A stretch of DNA of 37,444 nt from Bacillota bacterium (GTDB lineage: Bacteria > Bacillota > Sulfobacillia > Sulfobacillales > JAIMBI01): positions 1-37,444 of the forward strand of contig JAJZWS010000028.1 in assembly GCA_021846565.1 (NCBI GenBank), given 5' to 3'. Positions 1 to 8,034 of the stretch are shown here, piece after piece. The notes beneath the pieces were generated by a model that saw only the letters and a program-made list of their open reading frames with translations, was not told where the DNA came from and made no database searches. Made by a program: the position numbers and the translations under genes. Numbering within the stretch: the stretch's first letter is position 1; every line of letters starts with the position of its first letter.

Positions 1-68
1 GGGATTTCCCCCCTTCGAATGGTGGTGGTTTGTCACTCCTTTCATTCGACATCAGGGCCGGAAATCCC
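1..68. repeat. Short inverted repeat at window edge
   Basis: GGGATTTCC at 1-9 is the exact reverse complement of GGAAATCCC at 60-68, giving 9-bp arms around a 50-nt spacer. It lies upstream of the first gene. It could be the end of a mobile element cut by the window edge or chance; nothing else supports either reading. Confidence 0.3.
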
Positions 69-140
69 TTTATTCATGCGGCTTTCCGGGATCTCCACTC
101 CTCGCTTTTTTCAGGGGCCACTATATATGGAGGGATTGTC

Positions 141-585
141 ATGAGCGACATCGACACCATGGACCGACAGGTGGCGGATCGCCGTCAGCGTCAGTTGCAG
201 GCGTGGTCGGTGACCGGGGGGCCGACGATCCGACGCGAAGACGCGTTGGACATCGCCCCGAACCACGAAAGCGCGGAAGCGTACAAGCGCGTCTTGGCCG
301 ATCAGCGGCTCATTCCCGAGGTGATTCGCCATTGGGATCTAGACCGGTATATCGTGCCCGAGTGCGGCCGCGACAGCCACCTGGACGTGGCGCCGGGAGC
401 GGCGCGGCGCCGAACTGCTACTCCGGGTTCTCACCGGGCGGGCGGAGACGTCAGCCATCGCGATGGCGGGCCGCGAAGCCTGCGCCGGGCGAGCGAAAAT
501 CTTCACCGCCCTGTGGCGCTTCATAGGGGCCGTTCACCCGCGGCCGGCCCAAAATGTGTTCAGCACTGCTGGCTCCTGTGGGTGA
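141..585 (+). pseudogene. Hypothetical protein gene with a frameshift
   Basis: A good Shine-Dalgarno (GGAGGG, about 129-134) precedes ATG 141, which opens a hydrophilic protein (MSDIDTMDRQVADRRQRQ...). The frame stays protein-like to about position 390 and then becomes Arg/Pro-rich. From about 400 a different frame reads a far more natural sequence containing ELLLRVLTGRAETSAIAMAG and FTALWRFIGAVHPRPAQNVF, ending at TGA 583-585. The simplest reading is one gene of roughly 145 codons broken by a single frameshift near 385-405, either in the genome or as a sequencing error. Its 3' end overlaps the convergent arsR gene by 26 bp. I do not recognise the family. Confidence 0.45.
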
Positions 586-937
586 GGATGCCGGCCAGCG
601 CGTCCAGCGCCCCGGGCACCAGACGGTAGTAGGCCCACTTGCCGCGTTGCTCGCGTTCCAACAGCCCGGCGTCGACGAGCACCTTCAGGTGATGCGAGAC
701 GGTGGGCTGGGACAGTGCGACCGGCACGGTCAGGTCGCACACGCAGGCTTCGGCGTCCTCGTGGGCGGCAACAAGCGACACCAGTCGGAGCCGGGTAGGC
801 TCTGCTAGGGCCCGCAGCACGGCGGCCAGACGCTCGGCCGACGCGGCATCGAGCACGGTAGCCGTGATCGGGGTGCAACAGGCCGCCAGGTTCGCGACCA
901 GCGGCGACCCGTCCGGCGGGGACACGATGGTGTTCAT
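560..937 (-). CDS. arsR: ArsR-family arsenic-responsive repressor
   Basis: 125-residue winged-helix repressor of the ArsR/SmtB family, which releases DNA when it binds As(III). The recognition helix region is LSQPTVSHHLKVLVDAGL (about residues 75-92), and the metal-binding CVCDL motif (Cys65, Cys67) sits in the helix preceding it. An additional Cys-Cys pair (residues 20-21, AACCTPI) resembles the N-terminal thiols of actinobacterial-type ArsR proteins and could supply a third ligand. The gene is divergent from arsM, with ATG 937 only 7 bp from a long inverted repeat that is its probable operator. Family assignment is firm; arsenic specificity rests on the Cys motif and the neighbour. Confidence 0.9.
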   Translation of the reverse strand: MNTIVSPPDGSPLVANLAACCTPITATVLDAASAERLAAVLRALAEPTRLRLVSLVAAHEDAEACVCDLTVPVALSQPTVSHHLKVLVDAGLLEREQRGKWAYYRLVPGALDALAGILTHRSQQC

Positions 938-943
938 GGACCC

Positions 944-987
944 AGCATCTCATACCCATTGACAGTTGTCGATGGGTATGAGATGCT
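944..987. promoter_or_regulatory. 44-bp near-palindromic arsR/arsM operator
   Basis: AGCATCTCATACCCAT at 944-959 is perfectly inverted at 972-987. Inside the 12-bp spacer GACA and TGTC are also symmetric, so the block is palindromic except at two base pairs. It fills the divergent gap between arsR (start 937, minus) and arsM (start 1025, plus), the expected place for ArsR to shut off both transcripts. Binding by this ArsR is inferred. Confidence 0.75.
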
Positions 988-1024
988 CAACGCATAGACG
1001 ACCATCGATGAAAGGATGGGTGCG

Positions 1025-1864
1025 ATGACGACGAGCGATACCGAGTTGCGTGAGCAGGTCCGCCAGCGCTACGCCGCGGCCGCCAGAGCGGTGGCCACGG
1101 GTGGCACCGATAGCGATGCCCGGGTTCCGGAGGCCGGCTGCGGCACGAGCGCAGCTGCCGGTGGGCCGGACTGCTGCCCGGGGAGCCGGGGCGGGCCCGT
1201 TCCGGTGGAACTGGACGAGTCCTTCGGAGCCGCCCACTACAACACCTCCGAGCGCTCGGAGGTGCCTGCTCAAGCGCTCCTGGCGAGTCTCGGCTGCGGC
1301 AACCCCGTGGCCGTCGCCGATCTGCACCTGGGCGAGCGGGTGCTGGATCTCGGCTCCGGCGGCGGAATCGACGTACTTCTGTCGGCCCGCCGGGTCGGAC
1401 CCTCCGGGTTCGCCTACGGGGTCGACATGACCGACGAGATGCTCCAGCTGGCCCGCGCCAATGCCGCCAAAGCCGGCACCAGCAACGTCGAGTTTGTCAA
1501 AGGCACCATCGAGGCTATCCCGCTGCCGGACGCCGCAGTGGACGTGGTCATCTCCAACTGCGTGATCAACCTATCGGTCAACAAAGCCTCGGTGCTGGCT
1601 GAGATGTTCCGCGTCCTCGCTCCGGGTGGCCGGATCGGCATCTCCGATGTGGTGGCGGAAGACCATCTCACCGAAGCCGAGCGTGCGGAACGGGGCTCCT
1701 ATGTCGGCTGCATTGCCGGCGCGCTGTCCCGCCGCGAATACCTCGACGGCCTCGCGGCGGCTGGCTTCGCGGGCGCCAGCGTGAGCTTCACGCACGAGGC
1801 GGCGCCAGGTATGCACGCCGCGATCATCCGCGCTGCCAAGCCCGAGCATCCGGCCCGGGCGTGA
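1025..1864 (+). CDS. arsM: Arsenite S-adenosylmethionine methyltransferase
   Basis: ArsM methylates As(III) with S-adenosylmethionine, giving methylated and volatile arsenicals. The SAM site LDLGSGGGIDVLL and the acidic GVDMTDEML motif are present. All three catalytic cysteine contexts of ArsM are visible: LASLGCGNP, ISNCVINLS and YVGCIAGAL. The N-terminal segment carries extra cysteines (GCGTS, PDCCPG). I chose ATG 1025 because GAAAGGA (about 1010-1016) is then correctly spaced; ATG 1016 would sit on the ribosome site. The product is 279 residues, normal for the family. The gene is divergent from arsR and 4 bp upstream of a truncated acr3, so it was probably part of an arsM-acr3 transcript. 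Confidence 0.93.
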   Translation: MTTSDTELREQVRQRYAAAARAVATGGTDSDARVPEAGCGTSAAAGGPDCCPGSRGGPVPVELDESFGAAHYNTSERSEVPAQALLASLGCGNPVAVADLHLGERVLDLGSGGGIDVLLSARRVGPSGFAYGVDMTDEMLQLARANAAKAGTSNVEFVKGTIEAIPLPDAAVDVVISNCVINLSVNKASVLAEMFRVLAPGGRIGISDVVAEDHLTEAERAERGSYVGCIAGALSRREYLDGLAAAGFAGASVSFTHEAAPGMHAAIIRAAKPEHPARA

Positions 1865-1868
1865 ACCG

Positions 1869-2000
1869 ATGGCCGCGGCAGCACCGGTCGAGGTGCCGGT
1901 GCCGGCCCGGCTGTCCGCACGGGATCAGTTCCTGCGGGTCCGGATCATCGCCGCGATCATGGAAACGAGAATACGATATATATTGGGTCGATGCGTCTAG
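1869..2000 (+). pseudogene. acr3: 5' fragment of ACR3 arsenite permease gene
   Basis: Starting 4 bp after arsM, ATG 1869 opens a peptide whose residues 14-31 (RLSARDQFLRVRIIAAIM) match the cytoplasmic lead-in and start of the first membrane helix of ACR3-type As(III) efflux permeases (typically RLSTLDRFLPLWI...). Homology stops after about codon 31 (position about 1962). Sequence composition then changes abruptly to AT-richer DNA and the frame ends at TAG 1998-2000. The remaining roughly 320 codons expected for ACR3 are absent. Deletion or insertion of mobile DNA is the likely cause, since transposase scraps follow immediately. Recognition rests on a short stretch and on arsR-arsM-acr3 synteny. 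Confidence 0.6.
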
Positions 2001-2131
2001 ATTCGACGTATCTCTACTGTACACCGTGCAATGGCCCATAACAGAAGCATTGAGGTCGATTCGGATGATTCGGAGCGGCGCAGACTGAAACCGACGTGAC
2101 GCGATGGATGGCGGGTGCTTTCTTGGCTCGT
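1963..2131. other. Junction DNA after truncated acr3
   Basis: AT-richer stretch beginning with GATATATATTGGG, unlike the GC-rich DNA on either side. It contains GTCGA/TCGAC inverted short arms but no convincing coding frame. It probably marks the join between the broken ars operon and mobile DNA. Confidence 0.4.
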
Positions 2132-2254
2132 AGGAAGGGCTATCCCGGCGTCCCATGCCCGCGCCGCCGCGGGGCGGGAAGCAACGGCCACAGTCAGCGT
2201 TTCCAAGGCGCGCCAGGCGGTGGGCATCGAGGCCATGAGGCCAAAGATGTCCGG
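2132..2254 (-). pseudogene. IS1380-type transposase fragment
   Basis: The minus strand encodes a stretch reading DIFGLMASMPTAWRALETL...AAARAWDAG, closely resembling the region of IS1380-family DDE transposases normally reading LFGPVASDPTAWRVL...ARARAWAAG. The other IS1380 remnant of this window carries the same segment (LFGPVASTPTV). Neither start nor catalytic residues are present, so this is a scrap of about 40 codons between the acr3 break and the IS110 element. The rest of 1963-2415 holds no gene I can recognise. Confidence 0.5.
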
Positions 2255-2415
2255 TGGGTGTGACGAAGAGCCATGCCCGCCCCGTCCGACGACCGTCCGC
2301 ACTCCCAGGCCCAGTTCAAGACCCTCAGGCATAGGCCCAACTTGCCCGGATGCTTCCTCAGCCTCGTGGCGCGGCGATCGTTGCAACGAGGTTTCGACTG
2401 GGTACCACACAGTTC

Positions 2416-2676
2416 CCCATGCGGCTGAGCTGCACCCCGCCCCATGAAAAACAGGGCTCCCGGTCGTCCGTGGCGAAGAAGGAGCGGCTCCCGGGAGGAG
2501 GTCGTTTTCTCTGGGGTCCTGCGAGGCCGCTTAGCCGTTTGACCCGGAGCGCCGAGGGGACCTCGCCCGGTTGCGGCCCCTCGGGGCGAGCACGGAGCAG
2601 AATCCATCCTGATGGCGTTCAGCGCCGCCTACGCCCTTCACGTGAGTCGCGAGCGAGAAGGAAAGCCGGGAACCGG
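2416..2676 (+). ncRNA. Candidate bridge-RNA leader of IS110 copy A
   Basis: The 261 bp between the element's left end and the transposase start have no coding frame but are conserved in the second copy. A hairpin is formed by CCGAGGGG (2552-2559) and CCCCTCGG (2577-2584) with a 17-nt loop. In the other copy the stem has one mismatch and the loop differs at about five positions. CGGAGCAG at 2593-2600 repeats the element's right terminus. IS110-group elements encode their bridge RNA in exactly this 5' position. That this segment is transcribed and functions this way is inference. Confidence 0.4.
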
Positions 2677-3858
2677 ATGGAGGTCGTCTTGGCCCGGTGT
2701 GCCGGGCTCGATGGCCACCAGAAGACGGTGGTTGCGTGTGTCTTGGTCCGTCAAGGCCGCGACCGCCTCCGCGCCGTGCGGACGTTTGGCCCCACCACCC
2801 CGGAGGTGCTGGCCTTGCAGACCTGGTTGCCGGAGCACCACGTGACGCCTGTGGCGATGGAGTCCACCGAGAGCTCCGGGAAGCCCCTCTTCACCCCGCT
2901 GGAGAGCCGGTTCACCACCTGGCTCGTCAACCCCGCGGCCATCCAGGCAGTGCCGGGTCGCCAGACCGACGGGCAGGACGCCGAGGGGATCGCGGATCTC
3001 TGGCCACAGGGGCTCCTGCGGCCCCGCTTCATGCCCGACCGGGCCCAGCGGGAACTGCGGGAGCTGACCCACTACCGCAAGCGCCTCATCGAGGAGCGAG
3101 CGCGTGAGCCCAACCGGCTCCAACAGGTGTTGGAGGGCGCCCACAGTAAGCGCGCGTCGGTCCTGAGCGACGGGCGGGGGGTCTCCGGGACCCGGATCGC
3201 CGCGGCGCTCGCCGATCACGGACCCGGCGGCGCTGGCGGCGTGGACCGATGAGCGCGGGCGGGCGACCCCGACGGAGCTCGGGGCGGCCCTCACGGGGCC
3301 GAGGGGCGCCCAGCAGCGCTTCCTCTGGCAAGCACAGCTCCGGCACGTGGACGCCCTGGACACCCAGCTCCCGGCCTTGGATGCGGAGGAGGCGACCCGG
3401 CGGGTCCCTTTGGGGGCAACCCGGGAGCTCCGGGAGAGCCTCCCGGGGGTAAAGACTCGGGTGGCCGAGACCATCCTGGCGGCGGGGGGCCCGATGGTTG
3501 AGGATTTTCCGAGTGCCGCCGCGCGGGCGCAGGGGATCGGCCTCGTCCCGGGGAACCATGAGAGTGCCGGGCCCTCCGCGCGACTCTGGTGGAGGCGGCC
3601 ACCGGCGGGCCGCACGAAAGCGACCGACCTGGGGGCGCCGCATCGCCGGATGGTTTCCACCCAGGGGAAGAAACGGGCCGCCGTCCTCGGGGCGCACACC
3701 CTCGCCGCGGACATCTGGTATATCCTGCGCCGCCAGGAGCCGTATGCCGACCTCGGGGTGGACTCCTGGGACCGGCGGGACACCGACCGGGTCCGGCGGC
3801 AGGCCGTGAAACGCTTGGAAACCCTGGGGTGCGAGGTCACCTCACCCCCGCCTCCCAA
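2677..3858 (+). pseudogene. IS110 DEDD transposase, frameshifted (copy A)
   Basis: IS110-type recombinases carry an N-terminal RuvC-like DEDD domain and a C-terminal Ser-containing Transposase_20 domain. The N-terminus is intact from ATG 2677 (RCAGLDGHQKTVVACVLV; MESTESSGKPLF; GRQTDGQDAEGIADL). A one-base loss near 3220 shifts the frame: the natural DPAALAAWTDER continues in the next frame. Later motifs (LPGVKTRVAETI, NHESAG, QGKKRAAVLGAHTLAADI, KRLETLG) are present, but about 38 nt are missing after NHESAG relative to copy C, and the terminal stop is lost (CAA where copy C has TAA). It cannot make a full transposase. Confidence 0.85.
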
Positions 3859-4059
3859 CCAGCCGGCGGGGGCTGCCTGCGCCCGGCGGGCCCGGGCGGG
3901 CGTCAGCGTGGGGGGCGCGTCGTCTCTCGGGCGGTTGTTCGGAGCAGTTCTCCACGGCCCTGGCGGGCCACCACCAGGAATGAAAAGGCGGGCCGGCGAA
4001 TCTCGTCCCGGCACCTTGCGGAGGTCGTTGCCTCTGTGGGGCCTTTGAGCCCGAGGAGC

Positions 4060-5203
4060 AGGTTGACCGGCGCCCCGTGGAGGGCACCACCACCGCCGAG
4101 CGGATCGCGTTGCGGGACTAGCTGCCCACGGCGGGCGGCCAGGCTGTGGCGAGGGAGGCCACGGGCTCGTACGGGAAGCCCGTGGGGAATGTCTTGGAGG
4201 ACCCTGACCTGACGTTGCTGCTGGCCAATCCGCAGCGCATCACGGCCATTCCCGGGCGGAAGAGTGATGTGCGCGATGCGGAGTGGATCGCGGACCGGCT
4301 CTGCCATGGGCTGGTCCCCGCCAGTTATGTCCCGGACCGGGCGCAACGGGGGCTGCGCGAACTCACCCGCTACGGGACGAGCCTCACGCAAGACCGCGCC
4401 CGCGAGGGCAACCGGCTCGCCAAGGGCTTGGAAGGCGGCAATCTCAAGCTGGGCAGCGTGCTGACGGATATCACCGGCACGACGGGCCGGGCGATGCTCC
4501 GTGCCATCGCGAGGGGCGCGGACGATCCCGCGACCCGGCTGGCCTACCGGGTCGGACCGGTGAAAGCGTCGCCCGCCGCCTTCGCCGCGGCCCTGACGGG
4601 GATCGTGACGCCCCACCCGCGGAGGATGATCACGACGATCCTGGACGGGTCGAAAGTCTGGAGACCCGCCTGGCCGCCTTGGATCTGGCGATTGCCCGTC
4701 AGCTCGCGGCCACCGCCGCCCCCACGGCGCTCCTGCGGACCACCCCGGGGGTGGGGCCCCACGCCGCGGCGGTGATCGTCGCGGAGGTCGGGGGCCCCGT
4801 GGACGCCTTCCCCTCGGCCGCCCACCTGAGTGCCTGGGCCGGGCTCGCGCCCGGCCAACACGAGAGCGCGGGCCAACGCAAGCCGGTGCGGATCCCCCCG
4901 GGCCAGCGCCATCTCCGCACCGTCTTGGTCCAATGCGCGTGGGCCGCCGTCCGCCAACGCCCCACGTATTTGGCGGCCCAGTTCGCGCATCTGCAGCCCC
5001 GCCTCGGGAAGAAACGGGCCATTGTCGCCGTCGCGCATTCGCTGCGCGTGAGCCTGTACTATATGCTCCGCAATGGGGTGCCCTACGCCGACCTGGGGCC
5101 CGCCCCCTTCGCCCCCCGGGACGACGCGCGGGTCATGCGGCGCGCGCTGACCCAGCTCGAACGCCAGGGATATCAGGTGACGCTCACGCGCCCCGTCGCC
5201 TAA
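4060..5203 (+). pseudogene. Second, divergent IS110 transposase remnant
   Basis: A different IS110 lineage from the flanking copies. Visible in order are GTTTAERIALRD then an in-frame TAG (4119-4121); VAREATGSYGKPVGNVLED; PGRKSDVRDAEWIADRL; VPDRAQRGLRELTRY; a frameshift near 4640; and an undamaged C-terminal domain (LRTTPGVGPHAAAVIVAEVGG, GLAPGQHESAG, GKKRAIVAVAHSLRVSLYYML) ending at TAA 5201-5203. The first roughly 60 codons, including the first catalytic Asp, are missing; copy A ends about 110 bp upstream. It is therefore 5'-truncated, carries a stop and a frameshift, and is inactive. Confidence 0.85.
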
Positions 5204-5617
5204 CGGGGGTCCCTCAACCCCGGGAAAGGGCTTTGCGACCGTCTCTCCCTTGTCCTGCCCCGCTGCCCGTTTCCCGAAGGCATCTTTCGCGTCAGAACAT
5301 CGGCACCCGCCATCCAGGCCGCCATCACCAACGCTTCGCTACCTTCCCCGGCTGGGGGTGGCGGCTCATGATCCGGGGGCAGACCCGGCCGTGGCCAGCG
5401 ACCGTGGGATTCTCCTCCCCCATTCCGGCCAAACAGCGTGGGATTCTACACCAGTCCAGCGCCCACAGGTCGTACGCCCCAACTCGCCGGGGCATCCCTT
5501 GGCTGGAACCACCCCTCAAGAGACCGCACTATATCCATACGAAGAACCCTTCCATACGTCGGCACGGCTCCAGACGCCAAAGCGGCGCTGCGGTGAACGG
5601 GCGCCGCTGGCCGCCGG
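5204..5617. other. Intergenic DNA with possible integrase scrap
   Basis: About 410 bp without a credible gene. On the minus strand near 5380-5450 a frame reads IPRCLAGMGEENPTVAGHGRV, faintly like the MAxENPTWGYxRI motif of IS3-type integrases, but it is too short and degenerate to call. The right-hand part presumably contains the 5' control region of the isomerase gene. Confidence 0.3.
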
Positions 5618-5626
5618 TGATATAAT
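5618..5626 (+). promoter_or_regulatory. Extended -10 promoter element (TGATATAAT)
   Basis: TGATATAAT matches the extended -10 consensus TGnTATAAT exactly and stands 37 bp before ATG 5663, with a strong ribosome site (GGAGGGGG, 5645-5652) between. No good -35 hexamer lies 17 bp upstream, which is typical of extended -10 promoters. It would drive the sugar isomerase gene. Confidence 0.6.
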
Positions 5627-5662
5627 TGGTTGCAGTCCCGGCACGGAGGGGGTTTCACTCTC

Positions 5663-6589
5663 ATGAAGCTATCCTTATACTCGTCGGTCGCGCGCACCCA
5701 CCCATTTGGACTGCACCAGGTCATCCGCTGGGCCACGCGCTTTGGCTATGAGCAGATAGACATCCGCGGGTCCTCCCTATACTCCTTTGCCGTGAGTGAT
5801 AATTCTCAGAAGACCCTCGGGTACGACATGATCAACCCCAGCCGCCTGTCTGCCGCCGCCAGGGAGGACCTGACGGCCGCGCTGATTGACCGAGGGGTGG
5901 GCATCAGCTCGATCTCAAGCTATGTGCCGCTGACGGTTTCCGACGCTCGGCTCCAGGAGCAGGCGGTGGCCATGCTGAAGGCCTACGTCGACCTAGCGGT
6001 CGACCTGCAGTGTCCGGCTATCCGAACGTATGGCAACGACGTGAAAAGCCCCGACGAGTATGACGAGGCATTTGCCAACCACGTGGTGCTGCTCCGGGAG
6101 ATCGCCGCCTACGCCGCAACGCGGGATGTTGTTCTCCTGATCGAGACCAACGAAAACACTGTGACGCCAAACCTGGGTGCCGCGTTCAACGTGCATGCCC
6201 AGGTGGGGGCTCCAAATCTCAAGGTCGTTTTGGACGCCGTCAACGTGTACTTTGGCGGCACGCCGCTGGTCGAGCTGGACGCAGAGGTGGACAAGATTGA
6301 CGCACGGGTGGCCATGCTGCACGTAAAAAATGTCCAGATGACGGCTGGCGCCCCGGTGGCGTACCACGGCAGTACGGGACAGGCGTTCGTGTGGACGGAC
6401 CTGGCGACGGGCGACCTCGACTGGAAGCACCTGCTGACGCGAGCCCGTGCACGCGGCTTCGATGGGCCGGTTGTCTATGAGTACGCCAACCCCTTCAAGG
6501 GCATGAGCGAGCAGTTTTGGGACCGCATTCCACCCCCGGATAAGGCGGCCCAGGCCGCCGCGGAATTTCTTCGCGGCGCCATCGCATAG
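5663..6589 (+). CDS. Sugar phosphate isomerase/epimerase (TIM barrel)
   Basis: 308-residue protein of the xylose-isomerase-like/AP-endonuclease-2 TIM-barrel family. Metal-ligand strands of the family are recognisable: Glu in LIETNEN, Asp in VVLDAVN, His in MLHVKNVQ and Glu in VVYEYANP. These bind the divalent ion that drives aldose-ketose isomerisation or 3-/C2-epimerisation. ATG 5663 is chosen for its ribosome site and promoter; a TTG 33 bp upstream is less likely. Only 5 bp separate its stop from the end of the convergent kinase gene. It sits at the edge of the acid-sugar island and probably interconverts a keto-sugar intermediate; the substrate cannot be read from sequence. Confidence 0.85.
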   Translation: MKLSLYSSVARTHPFGLHQVIRWATRFGYEQIDIRGSSLYSFAVSDNSQKTLGYDMINPSRLSAAAREDLTAALIDRGVGISSISSYVPLTVSDARLQEQAVAMLKAYVDLAVDLQCPAIRTYGNDVKSPDEYDEAFANHVVLLREIAAYAATRDVVLLIETNENTVTPNLGAAFNVHAQVGAPNLKVVLDAVNVYFGGTPLVELDAEVDKIDARVAMLHVKNVQMTAGAPVAYHGSTGQAFVWTDLATGDLDWKHLLTRARARGFDGPVVYEYANPFKGMSEQFWDRIPPPDKAAQAAAEFLRGAIA

Positions 6590-6594
6590 GGGTG

Positions 6595-8034
6595 TCACGG
6601 ATCGACGAGGGTTCGGTGCAGCAGATCCAGCAACGCTCGCTCGTCGCCCACGTTCCCCGGAAACACGATGTAGGCCATGCCCGCCCACCGCGATCCCGGT
6701 TGTCCCACCCACACGGAGATGCCTGAGCTGATTTGCCCCAGCACGTGTGCCCGGCGGATGTTCAAGGCTCGCGTAGAAATCTCTCGCGCTGTAATTCCGC
6801 CCTTGATTATTATCAGGCGCGGCGGCGTGACAACCGCCTGAACAACCTCCACCAGGGCGTCTGCCACAGCCTGGCCAATGCGCAGCGTGTCTGTGCGTTC
6901 CCGGCCACGGACGGGGGCGCGGCTCGTGGAAACCACGACGTGCTCGCCCTGACCGAGGCCCTCGTTCACGGCCAGCGCCGCCTCGCGCACCGCTGGGGCG
7001 CGGTCCCCATCGCTCAGTAGGCGCTGGACATCCAACTCCACGTGCTTGAGCGCAACGGCCTCCAGCGCATGCGCCAACTGCCGCGTGGTGCTTGCGACGT
7101 GGGATCCTACGACCACCAGCGCACCGCGACCCTGCAGAGACGCGGGAACCGGCACGGCATCAATCCATCCCGAGGTGGGGGGCTGGCCGCTGTACGACTT
7201 CACGAACGACGACGCGGTCCGGAACAGCAGCCGCTGCCCTCGCGCTTGCGCCTCCAACACGGCCAGGCTCAGGACATCCAGGTCCTCGTAGCTCATGGCG
7301 TCCACGACAACGGGCACATTGCCGCGCGCCGCCGCCAGCCGACGTGCGACGACCGCCGGCCCCGCGCGCACCTCCTCCAGCGGGATCACGAGACAGTCCC
7401 GTGCCGCGATGCGGCCCGCCGTTTTCTCCTCGACCCAGTTCCTGAGATCGGCTGATCTGTAGCCAAACACGTGATCCTGCGCATATTCCGTCTCGTTGAC
7501 GGGGACGAGCTGTGCACCCTTGCGAACGTAGTGCCATCCGTGGTACGTGAAGCGGCCCTCCTCAAGGTAAGCTGGCACCAAGAGGTGGGCGTCGTAGGGG
7601 ACACCCGTCAGCACCTGCATGACTCTGGCCAGCACGTCCACTTCCAGGGGATAGTGGCCCCGCAGCGTGGAGTCGCCACGACTGACGAGGTCAAAGGTCA
7701 CGCCGGTGCGATGAGCCGCAGCCTGAAGGGCCGCCACGACATCCTCGTCAATCTCGCGAGCCTCGTCTGGGGAATGCGCACGCGTGTTCGTGAGGACGTA
7801 AAACAGGTCGCCGGGATCCTCAAATGCCTGCTGAAGGTTGTCCGACTGCCAGTCGGTCAGCACCGCGACGTCTGAAAGCGTCTGTGCGCCCGTGGGATCG
7901 TCATCCAGCACAACCAGTTTTGTATTGCGGACCGCGCGGCGCCTGCGAATCTCCCGCCGCGCGTCCTCAGTTCCGGCCCACGGGGGTGGCAACCGATTTT
8001 GCCCCATCCCGTGGTTGTCTGAGGCTCTACGCAT
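6595..8034 (-). CDS. Four-carbon acid sugar kinase (DUF1537, OtnK/DtnK-like)
   Basis: 479-residue kinase of the former DUF1537 family, whose members phosphorylate threonate, erythronate and related sugar acids at C4. The N-terminal substrate domain starts with LVVLDDDPTGAQTLSDVAVLTDW (Asp-rich motif) and contains SRGDSTLRGHYPLE. The C-terminal nucleotide domain has VVVGSHVASTT and IIIKGGITARE. The start ATG 8034 overlaps the stop of the upstream dehydrogenase-like gene by 8 bp, implying translational coupling; ATG 8007 is a possible internal start. With a PdxA2-like dehydrogenase in the same run, the natural reading is a D-threonate/D-erythronate type pathway ending in dihydroxyacetone phosphate. 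The exact stereoisomer is not determinable. Confidence 0.88.
   Translation of the reverse strand: MRRASDNHGMGQNRLPPPWAGTEDARREIRRRRAVRNTKLVVLDDDPTGAQTLSDVAVLTDWQSDNLQQAFEDPGDLFYVLTNTRAHSPDEAREIDEDVVAALQAAAHRTGVTFDLVSRGDSTLRGHYPLEVDVLARVMQVLTGVPYDAHLLVPAYLEEGRFTYHGWHYVRKGAQLVPVNETEYAQDHVFGYRSADLRNWVEEKTAGRIAARDCLVIPLEEVRAGPAVVARRLAAARGNVPVVVDAMSYEDLDVLSLAVLEAQARGQRLLFRTASSFVKSYSGQPPTSGWIDAVPVPASLQGRGALVVVGSHVASTTRQLAHALEAVALKHVELDVQRLLSDGDRAPAVREAALAVNEGLGQGEHVVVSTSRAPVRGRERTDTLRIGQAVADALVEVVQAVVTPPRLIIIKGGITAREISTRALNIRRAHVLGQISSGISVWVGQPGSRWAGMAYIVFPGNVGDERALLDLLHRTLVDP

Larger units (their letters stand above)
2416..3947 (+). mobile_element. IS110-family insertion sequence, copy A (decayed)
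   Basis: This block of about 1.53 kb is repeated, with strong similarity and in the same orientation, at 28197-29756. The shared sequence begins at CCCATGCGGCTGAGCTGCAC (2416) and ends at TTCGGAGCAG (3947). Flanks differ outside these points, apart from a loosely similar ACACA.TT. just left of both. Layout is that of the IS110 group: no long terminal inverted repeats, a long non-coding 5' part, then one DEDD-type transposase gene. The exact ends are set only by the limits of the shared sequence and could be off by a few bases. Confidence 0.8.

Noticed and set aside
2638-4014. A 458-codon minus-strand frame opposite IS110 copy A
   Set aside because: Arg/Pro-rich antisense of a transposase gene, and a similar shadow appears opposite copy C.
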